Below, piece by piece: positions 52,903 through 62,068 of a DNA stretch of 64,000 nt. Under the pieces are notes generated by a model. It did not search any database, was not told the origin of the DNA, and was given only the letters and a program-made list of their open reading frames with translations. The position numbers and the translations under genes were made by a program. This DNA is from Ruminococcus flavefaciens (GTDB taxonomy: Bacteria; Bacillota; Clostridia; Oscillospirales; Ruminococcaceae), in contig NZ_FRCT01000005.1 of the NCBI RefSeq assembly GCF_900143025.1, forward strand, positions 186,001 to 250,000, in the 5' to 3' direction. Each line of letters starts with the position of its first letter. Position 1 is the stretch's first letter.

Positions 52903-55308
52903 TTAGATAATTGTTTTATTAGTGACTGTTGTAACTACAGGCTGCTCGCTGTGGTTATTGTCCGATACAGGCTTTGGATCAATACCGAGGAGTATGCGTT
53001 GTATTGAAAGTGCGTCCAGAGTTGAAATTCCATCGCCGTTCATATCACCGAGTGCAATTCCTCTTTTTGTGATATGTTGTGCGTCAGTACCGTTTTCGCC
53101 GTACTTGTTAGGATTTGCAAGAGACTGCATTATAAGAACAACGTCGCCCATGTCGAGTGAACCGTCTCCGTTGGCATCTCCCTTATCGCCGCTGTATTCT
53201 TCAACTTCAAGTTCGCTGCGGATGATAGTATTTGTATCAGGAGAAACATAGATATTACCTGAAACAATGTCGCCCTTGCGGATATCTGAGTCAAAGCAAC
53301 TGTTTATAGTGTAAGCACCAACGTTGCTTATAACAAATCCGTTTTCTGAACCGATAGTGAAGTCTGTAACCTCAGCGTTGTTGATCTTTACGAGCTTAGC
53401 TGACTTATCAGCTGAATTGATGTAGACTATAAAAGAGAATTCAACTGATTGTGTGTCATAAACAGTGCGGTCGGATGATTCACCTTCTACATTGCACTTG
53501 AAGCTGCCGTCTGTACCAATTTTTACGATATAAGTACCGCCCTTGAGTGTGTTGAACTCATCGGCTGAAACAGAAGTATCACCGTCAAGTGACTCTATCT
53601 TGATGTATTTAGGATAAATGTTTGTAACATTCCATATGTAATCAGTTCTTAAAGTTTCGCCGTTGCCCTTGTTTGACCACCTGCTTACGCTGTGATAAGC
53701 GTTGATAACAAGACCACTCAGATCGAGTTTTTCACCCTCGTCATAGATAGTCTTTGTAGGGATAGTTTTTATCTTTTCGAAGTGGTCAACACCTGTACCG
53801 TACATCCATCGCTCGGGTTCTGTATAAGTTGTTGAATTGTCGGGAACATCGTTATTTGTACCGCCGTAAGGGTAAGATACATTAGCTGTTGTGGTAGGGC
53901 TCGGGTTATAGTGAGTTGTAACAGAATATAGATCAATGCTGAAAATATCATAGAGATAGTTTACAGCCATATAGCTTTGATTAGCAGTTACTATTATATT
54001 ATCGCCCTTATTGAGGCTCTTTAGTATTTCTGTGACTTTTTCATCGGAAAGACCGCCTTCGAGACGGAGAGAACTTAAAGTGTATTTTATACCGTTGCTG
54101 AGATAAAGCTCCTTATAGCTACCACAATCAGCATAGCTGTCGAAAGTACCTCTGAACGATGTGCGGTCATATTCTTTGACGCTTGTTACCGGAGCAGTTA
54201 ACGTAGTTGTGATCGTAGTAGTTGTTACGGGCTGAGAAGTAACAGCTCTGCGGACAGTTACCTTAAATGATTGCTTAGCCATTCCTTCGCCTTCGCCGTA
54301 TGTTACGTAGATAGTATAAGTACCCGGCTTCGTGTTGTCAAATTCAGATGAGTCTACCTTGAAATACTTTGAATCTATTGGCTGTGGGAAAGTATCTCCG
54401 AGCATTCCGAGAGAATCATATACGGTTCCGTATGCGCTTCCGCCTGTGAAATCAAGCTCTTCACCGATATTGTATTCGGTTTTTTCAGGAGGGATCAGGG
54501 AAAGAGCATATTGTTTCCAGTATTCTGTAGTAGCAGGCAATGTCGTGTTAATGCAGGTGGTCGTTGTCGTTATTGATGTCTGGACGCTTGTTGCTGTAGT
54601 TGTGCCTTCAAGAGTCTTTTCTATATTAATAATAGTATCAGAAGCTGAAAGGGTAACATTTATTATATTGCCCTTGCTGAGCGAATTGACGACCGCTGCA
54701 AGTGATTCGCCATATGGATATTTTTCGTTGTTGATGAAATAGAGATAACCATCCTCTGCATGGTCGAAAACGCCTGCGATACCGTGAACTTCATTATCCT
54801 CCACAGTTACAGTGGTATCGTTTTCTGTGCTTGCACTTTTGAAAGTGATGATGTAATGATCGTCTGTATGCTCGGGATTATCCACATATGTATATTCCAT
54901 ATTCAGTTTTTCACCGACTTGGGGTTTGTGACCGAGCTTGTTTGTGAGGTGCTGTAATTCAAGGGGAGCATTGAAGAAGTATTTTCCTGCCTTGTCGAGA
55001 GTTACTGAATCATTGTCGACAGCAGTTATAATACCGCTTGCGCTGGCTGTTATTGTAGGGAAACAGCATGAAGCAGCAGGATAGCAGTCATAACAAGCAG
55101 CACAGCCGTTTGAAGCAACCTGAATTTCGGATTTCGGTACGTTCTTATGACACATCATGCATTGCACCGTTTCGACCTCTTGTGTGTCATCAGCGGCTAT
55201 AGCATTTAGTGGTGCCACCGTTGCGGTAGTGGTGGTCGGTGCAGCAGACAGCATAGATGCTGACATTGCAGCTGCAAGTGTGATTGATAATAATTTTTTG
55301 AATAGCAT
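52903..55308 (-). CDS. Secreted dockerin protein with cysteine-rich head, no known enzyme domain
   Basis: 801 residues. Signal peptide (about 1-38), then a cysteine cluster (CMMCHK near 51, CAACYDC near 73, SCC near 81) that could bind zinc. Next come several beta-rich modules split by Thr-rich linkers: SGIITAVDNDSVTLD (about 90-160), HGIAGVFDHAEDGYLYF (about 173-230), an Ig-like unit with YNIGEELDFTGG and GTYTIYV (about 278-350), FRGTFDSYADCG (about 383-450) and a second Ig-like unit (about 510-640). A type I dockerin is near 690-760 (GDANGDGSLDMGDVVLIMQS and ALGDMNGDGISTLDALSIQR), not at the very end. It probably attaches to the cellulosome as a binding or adaptor protein. Confidence 0.82.
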   Translation of the reverse strand: MLFKKLLSITLAAAMSASMLSAAPTTTTATVAPLNAIAADDTQEVETVQCMMCHKNVPKSEIQVASNGCAACYDCYPAASCCFPTITASASGIITAVDNDSVTLDKAGKYFFNAPLELQHLTNKLGHKPQVGEKLNMEYTYVDNPEHTDDHYIITFKSASTENDTTVTVEDNEVHGIAGVFDHAEDGYLYFINNEKYPYGESLAAVVNSLSKGNIINVTLSASDTIINIEKTLEGTTTATSVQTSITTTTTCINTTLPATTEYWKQYALSLIPPEKTEYNIGEELDFTGGSAYGTVYDSLGMLGDTFPQPIDSKYFKVDSSEFDNTKPGTYTIYVTYGEGEGMAKQSFKVTVRRAVTSQPVTTTTITTTLTAPVTSVKEYDRTSFRGTFDSYADCGSYKELYLSNGIKYTLSSLRLEGGLSDEKVTEILKSLNKGDNIIVTANQSYMAVNYLYDIFSIDLYSVTTHYNPSPTTTANVSYPYGGTNNDVPDNSTTYTEPERWMYGTGVDHFEKIKTIPTKTIYDEGEKLDLSGLVINAYHSVSRWSNKGNGETLRTDYIWNVTNIYPKYIKIESLDGDTSVSADEFNTLKGGTYIVKIGTDGSFKCNVEGESSDRTVYDTQSVEFSFIVYINSADKSAKLVKINNAEVTDFTIGSENGFVISNVGAYTINSCFDSDIRKGDIVSGNIYVSPDTNTIIRSELEVEEYSGDKGDANGDGSLDMGDVVLIMQSLANPNKYGENGTDAQHITKRGIALGDMNGDGISTLDALSIQRILLGIDPKPVSDNNHSEQPVVTTVTNKTII

Positions 55309-55635
55309 AAATATACCTCCTTTGTAAAATTTTCATGCCTTCTATTTATTAGACGTACCACAATATGAAAACTCTCACATGAATATTGTGAACATTTTGT
55401 TAAGAAATATATAGTTTTTATTACGGTATATAATATAAAAATAGTAATATAATTACTGTTCAAGTCAATAATTGACAGATTGTGTGAGATAATAAATACT
55501 TATAGCACAAAATATCACCTAAGAAGTATTATATGTCATTGAAAATAACTACATCGGAATATATAATATAATCAGTGAGATAAGGATGCAATAGGCATAC
55601 TTTTCAGAGGATATTAAAATCCGGAGGGATCTGTA
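55309..55635. other. Divergent promoter region of two dockerin genes
   Basis: 327 bases, A/T-rich. The PL1/PL9 gene has a clear promoter at 55539-55567. For the minus-strand dockerin gene, candidate TTGACT and TTGAAC hexamers lie near 55455-55475, but no spacing is convincing. The arrangement allows shared control of the two genes. Confidence 0.45.
55539..55567 (+). promoter_or_regulatory. Promoter of the PL1/PL9 pectate lyase gene
   Basis: -35 TTGAAA (55539-55544), 17-bp spacer, -10 TATAAT (55562-55567), about 70 bases before the ATG. Confidence 0.75.
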
Positions 55636-58600
55636 ATGAGAAACACTAACTTTAAAAAAAGAGCAGCATCTGCTGCGGCTGCGGCTGTTATCACACTATC
55701 CGCGGCAGTCGGAACATCGGGAAACGTATTCACATCAGATGTCGGTCCATCTGTGATGACCGTGTATGCGGCTGAGAGCAGCGTGAAGGTACTCAGCTCG
55801 GCAGGCTACGGCGAGGGCGTGTATGCCACATGGTCATCGGTATCGGGCGCATCGGGCTATAATGTCTATGTTGACGGCACTCAGATAGACAGTATGCTCA
55901 TAAGACAGTACAGCGGATACATGAGAGCTGATGCAGTAGGTCTCAGGGCAGGAAGCCACACTATTAAAATAGTACCTGTCATAGGCGGCAGGGAAGATGC
56001 TTCAAAGTCTGCCGAAACAAAGGTGAATGCATATGCACACGACAGAAGCGGTTTTGCTTTCGTAGGCGGCAGCGCAAGCGGTGCATACAATGCAGACGGC
56101 ACTCTCAAGAGCAATGCCATTGTTGTTTACGTTACCAACTCAAATAAGGACAGTGTCACGGCAAGTATTGATGCTACAGGTAAGGGCGCAGAGACTCTTA
56201 CAGGCGTGCAGAACATCATTACAGGCTATAAAAAGGGAAAAGAAGCGAGACCGTTAAATATACGCTTCATCGGAAACATCACGGATCCCTCAGTTCTCAC
56301 TAAGGGCGATCTTATGCTTGATTCAGTAAAGGCAGGCTGTACTGTTGAGGGAATTGGAAACGATGCGACTCTCAACGGCTTCGGACTTGTTATGAAAAAC
56401 TGCTCAAACGTTGAGGTAAGAAATCTCGGTTTTATGAACTGTAACAGCAACGAGGGCGATAACTGCGGTCTGCAGCAGAATAACGACCATGTGTGGGTGC
56501 ATAACTGCGACTTCTTCTACGGTGATGCAGGCTCCGATGCAGATCAGGTAAAGGGCGACGGAGCGCTTGATACAAAGACATCTACATATATAACTCATTC
56601 CTATAATCATTTCTGGGACAACGGTAAGTGCAACTTACAGGGCATGAAGTCTGAGTCGACTGAGAATTACATCACATACCACCATAACTGGTACGATCAC
56701 TCAGACTCCCGCCACCCCAGAATAAGGACCTGCTCGGTGCACTGCTACAATAACTATTTTGACGGCAATGCAAAGTACGGCGTAGGCGTTACAATGGGAG
56801 CTTCCTGCTTCGTTGAGAACAACTATTTCAGAAACTGCAAATATCCTATGCTCATATCCATGCAGGGCTCAGATGATATCACAGGAGGTACATTCTCAGG
56901 TGAAGCAGGCGGAGTTATAAAGTCCTTCGGCAATATTATGACAGGTCAGAAGGCTTATACTACCTATCAGCAGAATAATACGGATTTCGATGCTTATGAG
57001 GCATCGTCAAAAACAGAGAAAATAGGTTCCAATGTAAAGGCAAAAAGCGGCGGAACTTCATATAACAATTTCGATACATCGGGTGTCATGTACAGCTATA
57101 CTCCCGACAATGCCAAAGATGTACCTTCAATAGTAACTTCAAAGGCAGGCAGAGTTGACGGCGGCGATTTTAAGTGGCAGTTCAACAATGCTGTTGACGA
57201 TGAGAGTTATGCGGTAAATCAGGGACTCAAATCCGCACTTGTGGCATATAAGGGCAGTGTAACAGCTATCGGCAGCGGCTTCAAGGAGGATAATACTCCT
57301 GCACCTGTTGTAACGACAACAACGGTTCTTCAGCCTGTAGCTACTGATATAACTACTACAACTACAGTATCTCAGACATCTGCTGTGACCACAACAGTAC
57401 AGTCTGTGGTTACTCCGGTAACAGGTGCAAATATAATCTTCGCTTCACCTAACGGCGGAGGCGACGGAAAGTCAGTAAGCTCTCCAACAGACGTACTTAC
57501 AGCTATAAAATCTGTACCAGCAGGCGGCACTATCTATCTGCTGGCAGGTACATACAAATGCAGCTCACCTATTATTATTGAAGAGAGCAATGCAGGCAAG
57601 GCAGGTTCATACAAGACTATCACTCCTTGTCCAAATGCAGATGTAAAATTCGACTTCTCGGGTGAAGCTGTATCGGGCACTAACCGCGGCTTTGTCCTTG
57701 ACGGCTCATACTGGCACTTCTACGGCTTTGAGATAGCAAATGCAGGCGACAACGGTATGCTTCTCTCAGGCGATAACAATATCATTGAAATGATGCTGTT
57801 TGACGGCAATCAGGATACAGGTCTCCAGATATCAAGGTATAACGGTTCTTACACAAGTGTATCACAGTGGCCTTCAAATAACCTTGTAAAGAACTGCACA
57901 TCGCGCAATAACTGCGATGACGCAACAATGGAAAATGCAGACGGTTTTGCTGCAAAGCTTACCTGTGGTGAGGGCAATGTATTCGACGGCTGTATCGCAT
58001 ACTGTAACTCTGACGACGGCTGGGATTTATACGCAAAGACGGAAACAGGTCCTATAGGCGTTGTTACTATAAAGAATTGTATCTCATTCCGTAACGGTTT
58101 CACGGAAAACGGCAAGGGCTACGGAGACTGTGACGGAAACGGCTTCAAGCTTGGCGGCGGCGGTGTTGGCACACGCCACATCGTTGAGAACTGCCTCGCA
58201 TTCGAGAACCTCAACTGCGGATTTACAGACAATAATAACCCGAAATTCGGCGATATGAAGAACTGCACCGCGTACAATAACGGTATCGGCGGCAAGGGCA
58301 AGGCAAACTATATGGTATACCGCTGCGATACCTCTGCAACCTTCAACAGTGTTATTTCATACATCAACACAGGCAGGGTATCAAAGACAAATGCGGCAGG
58401 CATAAAGGTCTCAAATGACAAGTTTGTTGGAAATATGTCCAATTCAGTGTATTACAACAGCAAGTACTACTTTGCCAAGTCAAATACAACGATGACCAAC
58501 GGTGCGAAGCTGGGCGATGTCATTACTCCTGCTGACGGCGATTTTATGACCCTTAACGTTGCTGCTATGGGTACGGATTTCCACAAGACATGGAGAAATG

Positions 58601-59037
58601 CAGACGGCTCTCCTAAGACAGGCGGATTTGCCGAAACAGCATCGGGAAGCGCGTACAAGAGCATAGGCTATCATATGAGCAGCGGAGTCAAGCAGGTTTC
58701 AACTCCTGATCCATATGCAAACGGTACATCTGCTCCTGTGCAGACAACAACTACTGCTTCTGCAACCACAACCAGCACCACAACTACTGCTGTGACTACT
58801 ACATCTGTAATTGCAGGCAGCGGCGTAGCAGGTGATGCAAATGGTGACGGCGAGGTGGATTTCGGCGATATCGTGCTTATCATGCAGAGTCTCGCAAATC
58901 CGAACAAGTATCAGATAGCTCCCGAGAACCGCGATAATGCCGATGTGCACCAAAAGGGCAACGGTATTACCAACGGAGATGCTTTGACTATACAGAAATA
59001 TCTCTTAAAGCTCATTCCCACTCTCCCCGAATCATAA
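55636..59037 (+). CDS. Cellulosomal pectate lyase with PL1 and PL9 domains and dockerin
   Basis: 1133 residues, secreted. Signal peptide (about 1-45); a fibronectin III-like module (about 48-138); a PL1 lyase (about 142-440) with YITHSYNHFWDNGKCNLQG, YHHNWYDHSDSRHPRIR (calcium and catalytic Arg region); a Thr-rich linker (about 555-590). Then a PL9 lyase (about 595-1000) with ENADGFAAKL, SDDGWDLYAK and DGNGFKLGG, whose Lys corresponds to the PL9 catalytic base. A type I dockerin (about 1065-1130; GDANGDGEVDFGDIVLIMQS, NGDALTIQKYLL) ends it. Both modules cut polygalacturonate by calcium-dependent beta-elimination. GGAGGG lies before the ATG. Confidence 0.92.
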   Translation: MRNTNFKKRAASAAAAAVITLSAAVGTSGNVFTSDVGPSVMTVYAAESSVKVLSSAGYGEGVYATWSSVSGASGYNVYVDGTQIDSMLIRQYSGYMRADAVGLRAGSHTIKIVPVIGGREDASKSAETKVNAYAHDRSGFAFVGGSASGAYNADGTLKSNAIVVYVTNSNKDSVTASIDATGKGAETLTGVQNIITGYKKGKEARPLNIRFIGNITDPSVLTKGDLMLDSVKAGCTVEGIGNDATLNGFGLVMKNCSNVEVRNLGFMNCNSNEGDNCGLQQNNDHVWVHNCDFFYGDAGSDADQVKGDGALDTKTSTYITHSYNHFWDNGKCNLQGMKSESTENYITYHHNWYDHSDSRHPRIRTCSVHCYNNYFDGNAKYGVGVTMGASCFVENNYFRNCKYPMLISMQGSDDITGGTFSGEAGGVIKSFGNIMTGQKAYTTYQQNNTDFDAYEASSKTEKIGSNVKAKSGGTSYNNFDTSGVMYSYTPDNAKDVPSIVTSKAGRVDGGDFKWQFNNAVDDESYAVNQGLKSALVAYKGSVTAIGSGFKEDNTPAPVVTTTTVLQPVATDITTTTTVSQTSAVTTTVQSVVTPVTGANIIFASPNGGGDGKSVSSPTDVLTAIKSVPAGGTIYLLAGTYKCSSPIIIEESNAGKAGSYKTITPCPNADVKFDFSGEAVSGTNRGFVLDGSYWHFYGFEIANAGDNGMLLSGDNNIIEMMLFDGNQDTGLQISRYNGSYTSVSQWPSNNLVKNCTSRNNCDDATMENADGFAAKLTCGEGNVFDGCIAYCNSDDGWDLYAKTETGPIGVVTIKNCISFRNGFTENGKGYGDCDGNGFKLGGGGVGTRHIVENCLAFENLNCGFTDNNNPKFGDMKNCTAYNNGIGGKGKANYMVYRCDTSATFNSVISYINTGRVSKTNAAGIKVSNDKFVGNMSNSVYYNSKYYFAKSNTTMTNGAKLGDVITPADGDFMTLNVAAMGTDFHKTWRNADGSPKTGGFAETASGSAYKSIGYHMSSGVKQVSTPDPYANGTSAPVQTTTTASATTTSTTTTAVTTTSVIAGSGVAGDANGDGEVDFGDIVLIMQSLANPNKYQIAPENRDNADVHQKGNGITNGDALTIQKYLLKLIPTLPES

Positions 59038-59070
59038 ACAGATCGGGTCTCATAATAAATGATATTATGG

Positions 59071-59105
59071 AAAAAGGAACCTTCCCCCCATTGGTTCCTT
59101 TTTTC
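59071..59105 (+). terminator. Terminator after the PL1/PL9 gene
   Basis: AAAAAGGAACC pairs with GGTTCCTTTTT around a C-rich loop; T-run follows. Confidence 0.88.
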
Positions 59106-59166
59106 ATTATTTAAGCAAGCAACTTAAATAATAACAGAAATTTTACATATAATGCTTAAAATAGTC

Positions 59167-59195
59167 TTGACACGGAACTTAAAAGAAAGTATAAT
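59167..59195 (+). promoter_or_regulatory. Promoter of the GH26 mannanase gene
   Basis: Perfect consensus: -35 TTGACA (59167-59172), 17-bp spacer, -10 TATAAT (59190-59195), 50 bases before the ATG. Confidence 0.85.
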
Positions 59196-59243
59196 GAAAT
59201 TAAAGAATTATTGGAGCATTCCAATAAAAGGAGGATATCAAAC

Positions 59244-61358
59244 ATGAAAAGCAAATTAAGAAAGGCAATTGCGTTTGCGGCTGCGGGAGTTATGGCGGCT
59301 GTACAGTGCGGTTCTACAGGACTTTTCAACGTTACAGCAGCAGGAGAGGCAACTGCGGCTACAGCGTTCCCTTATACCATTGAGGGCGAGAAGATGAAGG
59401 GAGCAGACCTGTGGACATCTATCTATCAGACGGAGCTCCCCGGATACTCCGGCGAGGGCTTTTACTATCTCACAGCTCAGCCTGCATCATTTGAGGTCAC
59501 TGTTCCCGAGGACGGAATGTATTCCATCGTTGTTCACGGCGCACAGATACTCAATAAGGAAGGCAGACAGCAGGCTGTGAAGATCAACGGAGTAAAGTAT
59601 ATAACACAGGCTGCTTATTCCGATAAGTGGGTAGACTATGATTTCGGAATGGTACGTATGAACAAGGGCGTGAATACGATCGAATTCATCAGCGAATACG
59701 GTTATATGGCTATTGATACTGTAACTGTGGATAATGCGAAGTTCCCCGATCTTTCAAAGGCAAGCGGAACGACTGTTGACAAGGACGCTACTCCTGAAAC
59801 TAAGGCTCTTATGAAGTATCTCAAGAGCGTTTACGGTAAGCATATCCTTTCGGGACAGCAGGAGATATACGGCGGCGGTCATGCAGTTGAGACTACTATC
59901 CGCTACGATGCAAACGCTAATAAGTGTATTGACCAGGAAGGCGTTGAGTACGTCATAGACGAGGAAAGCTGGGACAAGACAGAGCAGGGCGAAAAGTTCC
60001 CGTGGCACTGTACAGGTCCTGACGGTCAGGTATATACCTACAGCACTCAGAACCGCAACTATACATATAACGATTATAACTATGAGGTAAGATATATCAA
60101 GGAGCTTACAGGCGAAGAGCCTGCTATCCGCGGATTTGACTTCGGAAGCTACTGCCCCTGCTATGCATGGGACGACGGAGTTGCTCAGCGTATGATAGAC
60201 TGGGCTAAAAATAAGAACGGTATCTGTACAGCTTCATGGCACGTAAATGTGCCTAAAACAAAGGCTTCATATACTCTTGGTGAGCCTCTTGACTTCGGTC
60301 TTACTACTTACACGGAGAATACGGACTTTGTAACTGCAAACTGCATGGTAAAGGGTACTATGGAGTATGATTACTTCCAGCTGTGTATGAAAAATCTTGC
60401 AGCTGAGCTGAAAAAGCTTCAGGACGCAGGTGTGCCTGTTATTTTCCGCCCATTCCATGAGGCTGAGGGTAACCCCAGCCGTACAGATGATCCTATCGAC
60501 GGTTCTGGTGCATGGTTCTGGTGGTCGAAGGAAGGCGCAGTAGTATATAACAAGCTCTGGAACTTCTTACAGGATACTCTCACAAATGAGTACGGACTCC
60601 ACAATCTTATCTGGGAGCAGAACCTCTATGCATGGTCTGATAATTCCGCAAAGTGGTACTCGGGCGATGACAAGGTAGATATCGTAGGATTTGATAAGTA
60701 CAACTGCCAGTACAACCGCCATGACGGCAAGCAGCAGGGCGTTCCGAATGAGGACGCTGAGGCAGGTATATTCTATACTCTGAATAAATTCGTAAATGGA
60801 AATAAAATGGTATCAATGCCTGAGAATGACTCATGCCCGAGCCTTAACAATATGCAGGTAGAACACGCTTACTGGCTGTATTTCTGCCCGTGGTATGACT
60901 CGGAGCAGGCACACTTCCTCTGCGGCAAGGAGTATCAGGATCCCGATACGTTCAAGGAGCTTTACAAGAGCGATTTCTGCATCACACTTTCAGAGCTCCC
61001 TAAGGACCTGTATAAGGGCGGTTCAGAGCCTTCAACAGGTACGACAACAACTACTACCACAACAAAGCCTGTAACTACAACAACAACTTCTTCGACACCT
61101 GCTGTTGCAGCTAAGAAGTACGGTGATGCAAACTGTGACGGTGAGATTGATATGTCAGACGTTGTACTCATTATGCAGTCTCTTGCTAATCCTGACAAGT
61201 TCGGCTTAAAGGGGTCGGATAAGAACCACATCACAGCACAGGGCGAAGCAAACGGCGATGTTGACAAGAGCAGTGCAGGCATTACATCTAACGATGCACT
61301 GAGGATACAGGAGTTCCTCCTCGGCAAGGTAAAAGACCTTAAACCTTCAACTAAATAA
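59244..61358 (+). CDS. Cellulosomal GH26 mannanase with CBM35 and dockerin
   Basis: 704 residues. Signal peptide (about 1-33); CBM35-like module (about 42-165) with TIEGEKMKGADLW, GYSGEGFYYL and TIEFISEYGYMAIDTVTV; GH26 domain (about 185-590) with GILSGQQE-like HILSGQQEIYGG, FRPFHEAEGNPSR (acid/base Glu), WFWWSKEG, VDIVGFDKYN and a late MPENDSCPS that may hold the nucleophile Glu. A Thr linker (about 605-625) and a type I dockerin (about 635-700) end it. It should cleave internal beta-1,4 bonds of mannan; the CBM35 suggests mannan binding. AAAGGAGG precedes ATG 59244. Confidence 0.92.
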   Translation: MKSKLRKAIAFAAAGVMAAVQCGSTGLFNVTAAGEATAATAFPYTIEGEKMKGADLWTSIYQTELPGYSGEGFYYLTAQPASFEVTVPEDGMYSIVVHGAQILNKEGRQQAVKINGVKYITQAAYSDKWVDYDFGMVRMNKGVNTIEFISEYGYMAIDTVTVDNAKFPDLSKASGTTVDKDATPETKALMKYLKSVYGKHILSGQQEIYGGGHAVETTIRYDANANKCIDQEGVEYVIDEESWDKTEQGEKFPWHCTGPDGQVYTYSTQNRNYTYNDYNYEVRYIKELTGEEPAIRGFDFGSYCPCYAWDDGVAQRMIDWAKNKNGICTASWHVNVPKTKASYTLGEPLDFGLTTYTENTDFVTANCMVKGTMEYDYFQLCMKNLAAELKKLQDAGVPVIFRPFHEAEGNPSRTDDPIDGSGAWFWWSKEGAVVYNKLWNFLQDTLTNEYGLHNLIWEQNLYAWSDNSAKWYSGDDKVDIVGFDKYNCQYNRHDGKQQGVPNEDAEAGIFYTLNKFVNGNKMVSMPENDSCPSLNNMQVEHAYWLYFCPWYDSEQAHFLCGKEYQDPDTFKELYKSDFCITLSELPKDLYKGGSEPSTGTTTTTTTTKPVTTTTTSSTPAVAAKKYGDANCDGEIDMSDVVLIMQSLANPDKFGLKGSDKNHITAQGEANGDVDKSSAGITSNDALRIQEFLLGKVKDLKPSTK

Positions 61359-61363
61359 GCTCT

Positions 61364-61395
61364 AAAAGCCGAAAGTATATACTTTCGGCTTTTTA
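61364..61395 (+). terminator. Terminator after the GH26 gene
   Basis: AAAAGCCGAAAGT pairs with ACTTTCGGCTTTT around ATAT; perfect stem, T-run. Confidence 0.92.
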
Positions 61396-61430
61396 GCAGT
61401 CAATATACGGATTATTTGTCCGTGCAGGGG

Positions 61431-61459
61431 TTGACATATCGTTTGACAGATGATATAAT
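61431..61459 (+). promoter_or_regulatory. Promoter of the que operon
   Basis: -35 TTGACA (61431-61436), 17-bp spacer, -10 TATAAT (61454-61459). Transcript starts near 61466, just before the aptamer. Confidence 0.85.
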
Positions 61460-61475
61460 ATAGAACGGAACTTTT

Positions 61476-61592
61476 CCCGACAGTTCGTTTGCGCCATCCT
61501 GTCGTTAAACAAAACCAGGGCATCTGTGAGTGCAGGGGAACTGCGCTCTTTTTACGAAACAGGTGCGTCTGCTTATGGCAGACGCTTTTTTA
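61476..61592 (+). promoter_or_regulatory. preQ1-I riboswitch with two terminator hairpins
   Basis: P1 is CGACAG (61478-61483) with CTGTCG (61499-61504). Its loop is TTCG..GCGCCATC and its 3' flank is TTAAACAAAACCAGGG. These match the preQ1-I class: TTC-loop, CATCC before the closing arm, A-rich tail; it is close to the Thermoanaerobacter aptamer. Two terminators follow: GAGTGCAG/CTGCGCTC plus TTTTT (61528-61553) and GCGTCTGC/GCAGACGC plus TTTTTT (61565-61591). The genes downstream make preQ0, so preQ1 probably causes early termination. The antiterminator was not resolved. Confidence 0.75.
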
Positions 61593-61642
61593 TTCATAAA
61601 GCGGCGTATGACGCGCCCGACGTATATCCATGAGGTGATGTT

Positions 61643-62068
61643 ATGTACAGACTGAAAACTTCTGCGGAATTTGACAGTGCTCATTTTCTTGCAGGCTATA
61701 ATGGAAAATGCGCCAATATTCACGGACACCGCTGGAAAATAGAAGCAGTCGTTAAAAGCGGCGAGCTTACAGCAAGCGGCGAAAAACGCGGAATGGTCGT
61801 TGATTTCGGCGATTTTAAAAAGGCAGTCAGGACTCTTGCAAAGAGCTTTGACCATGTGCTTATTTATGAAAAGGGCTCGTTGAAGGCTGCCACTCTTGCT
61901 GCGCTTAATGATGAGGACTTCCGCCTTATAGAGGTGGATTTCCGCCCTACAGCCGAGAACTTTGCAAAACATTTCTACGGTCTCCTCAAAGCAGAGGGGC
62001 TTCCGATGGAAAGTGTTGCAGTATACGAAACACCTGAGAATTGTGCGGTATATGAGGAGGAAAACTGA
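61643..62068 (+). CDS. queD: 6-carboxytetrahydropterin synthase
   Basis: Converts dihydroneopterin triphosphate to 6-carboxytetrahydropterin, second step to preQ0. 141 residues. It has the zinc histidines (SAHF and HGHRW), the catalytic Cys in KCANIHGH, VVDFGDFK and SFDHVLIYE. GAGGTGATGTT precedes the ATG. Its stop overlaps the queE start (TGATG). Confidence 0.95.
   Translation: MYRLKTSAEFDSAHFLAGYNGKCANIHGHRWKIEAVVKSGELTASGEKRGMVVDFGDFKKAVRTLAKSFDHVLIYEKGSLKAATLAALNDEDFRLIEVDFRPTAENFAKHFYGLLKAEGLPMESVAVYETPENCAVYEEEN

Noticed and set aside
55385-55400. Possible SOS box (GAACATTTTGTT) between the dockerin genes
   Set aside because: The two half-sites are not spaced as GAAC-N4-GTTC, and nearby genes are not DNA-repair genes.
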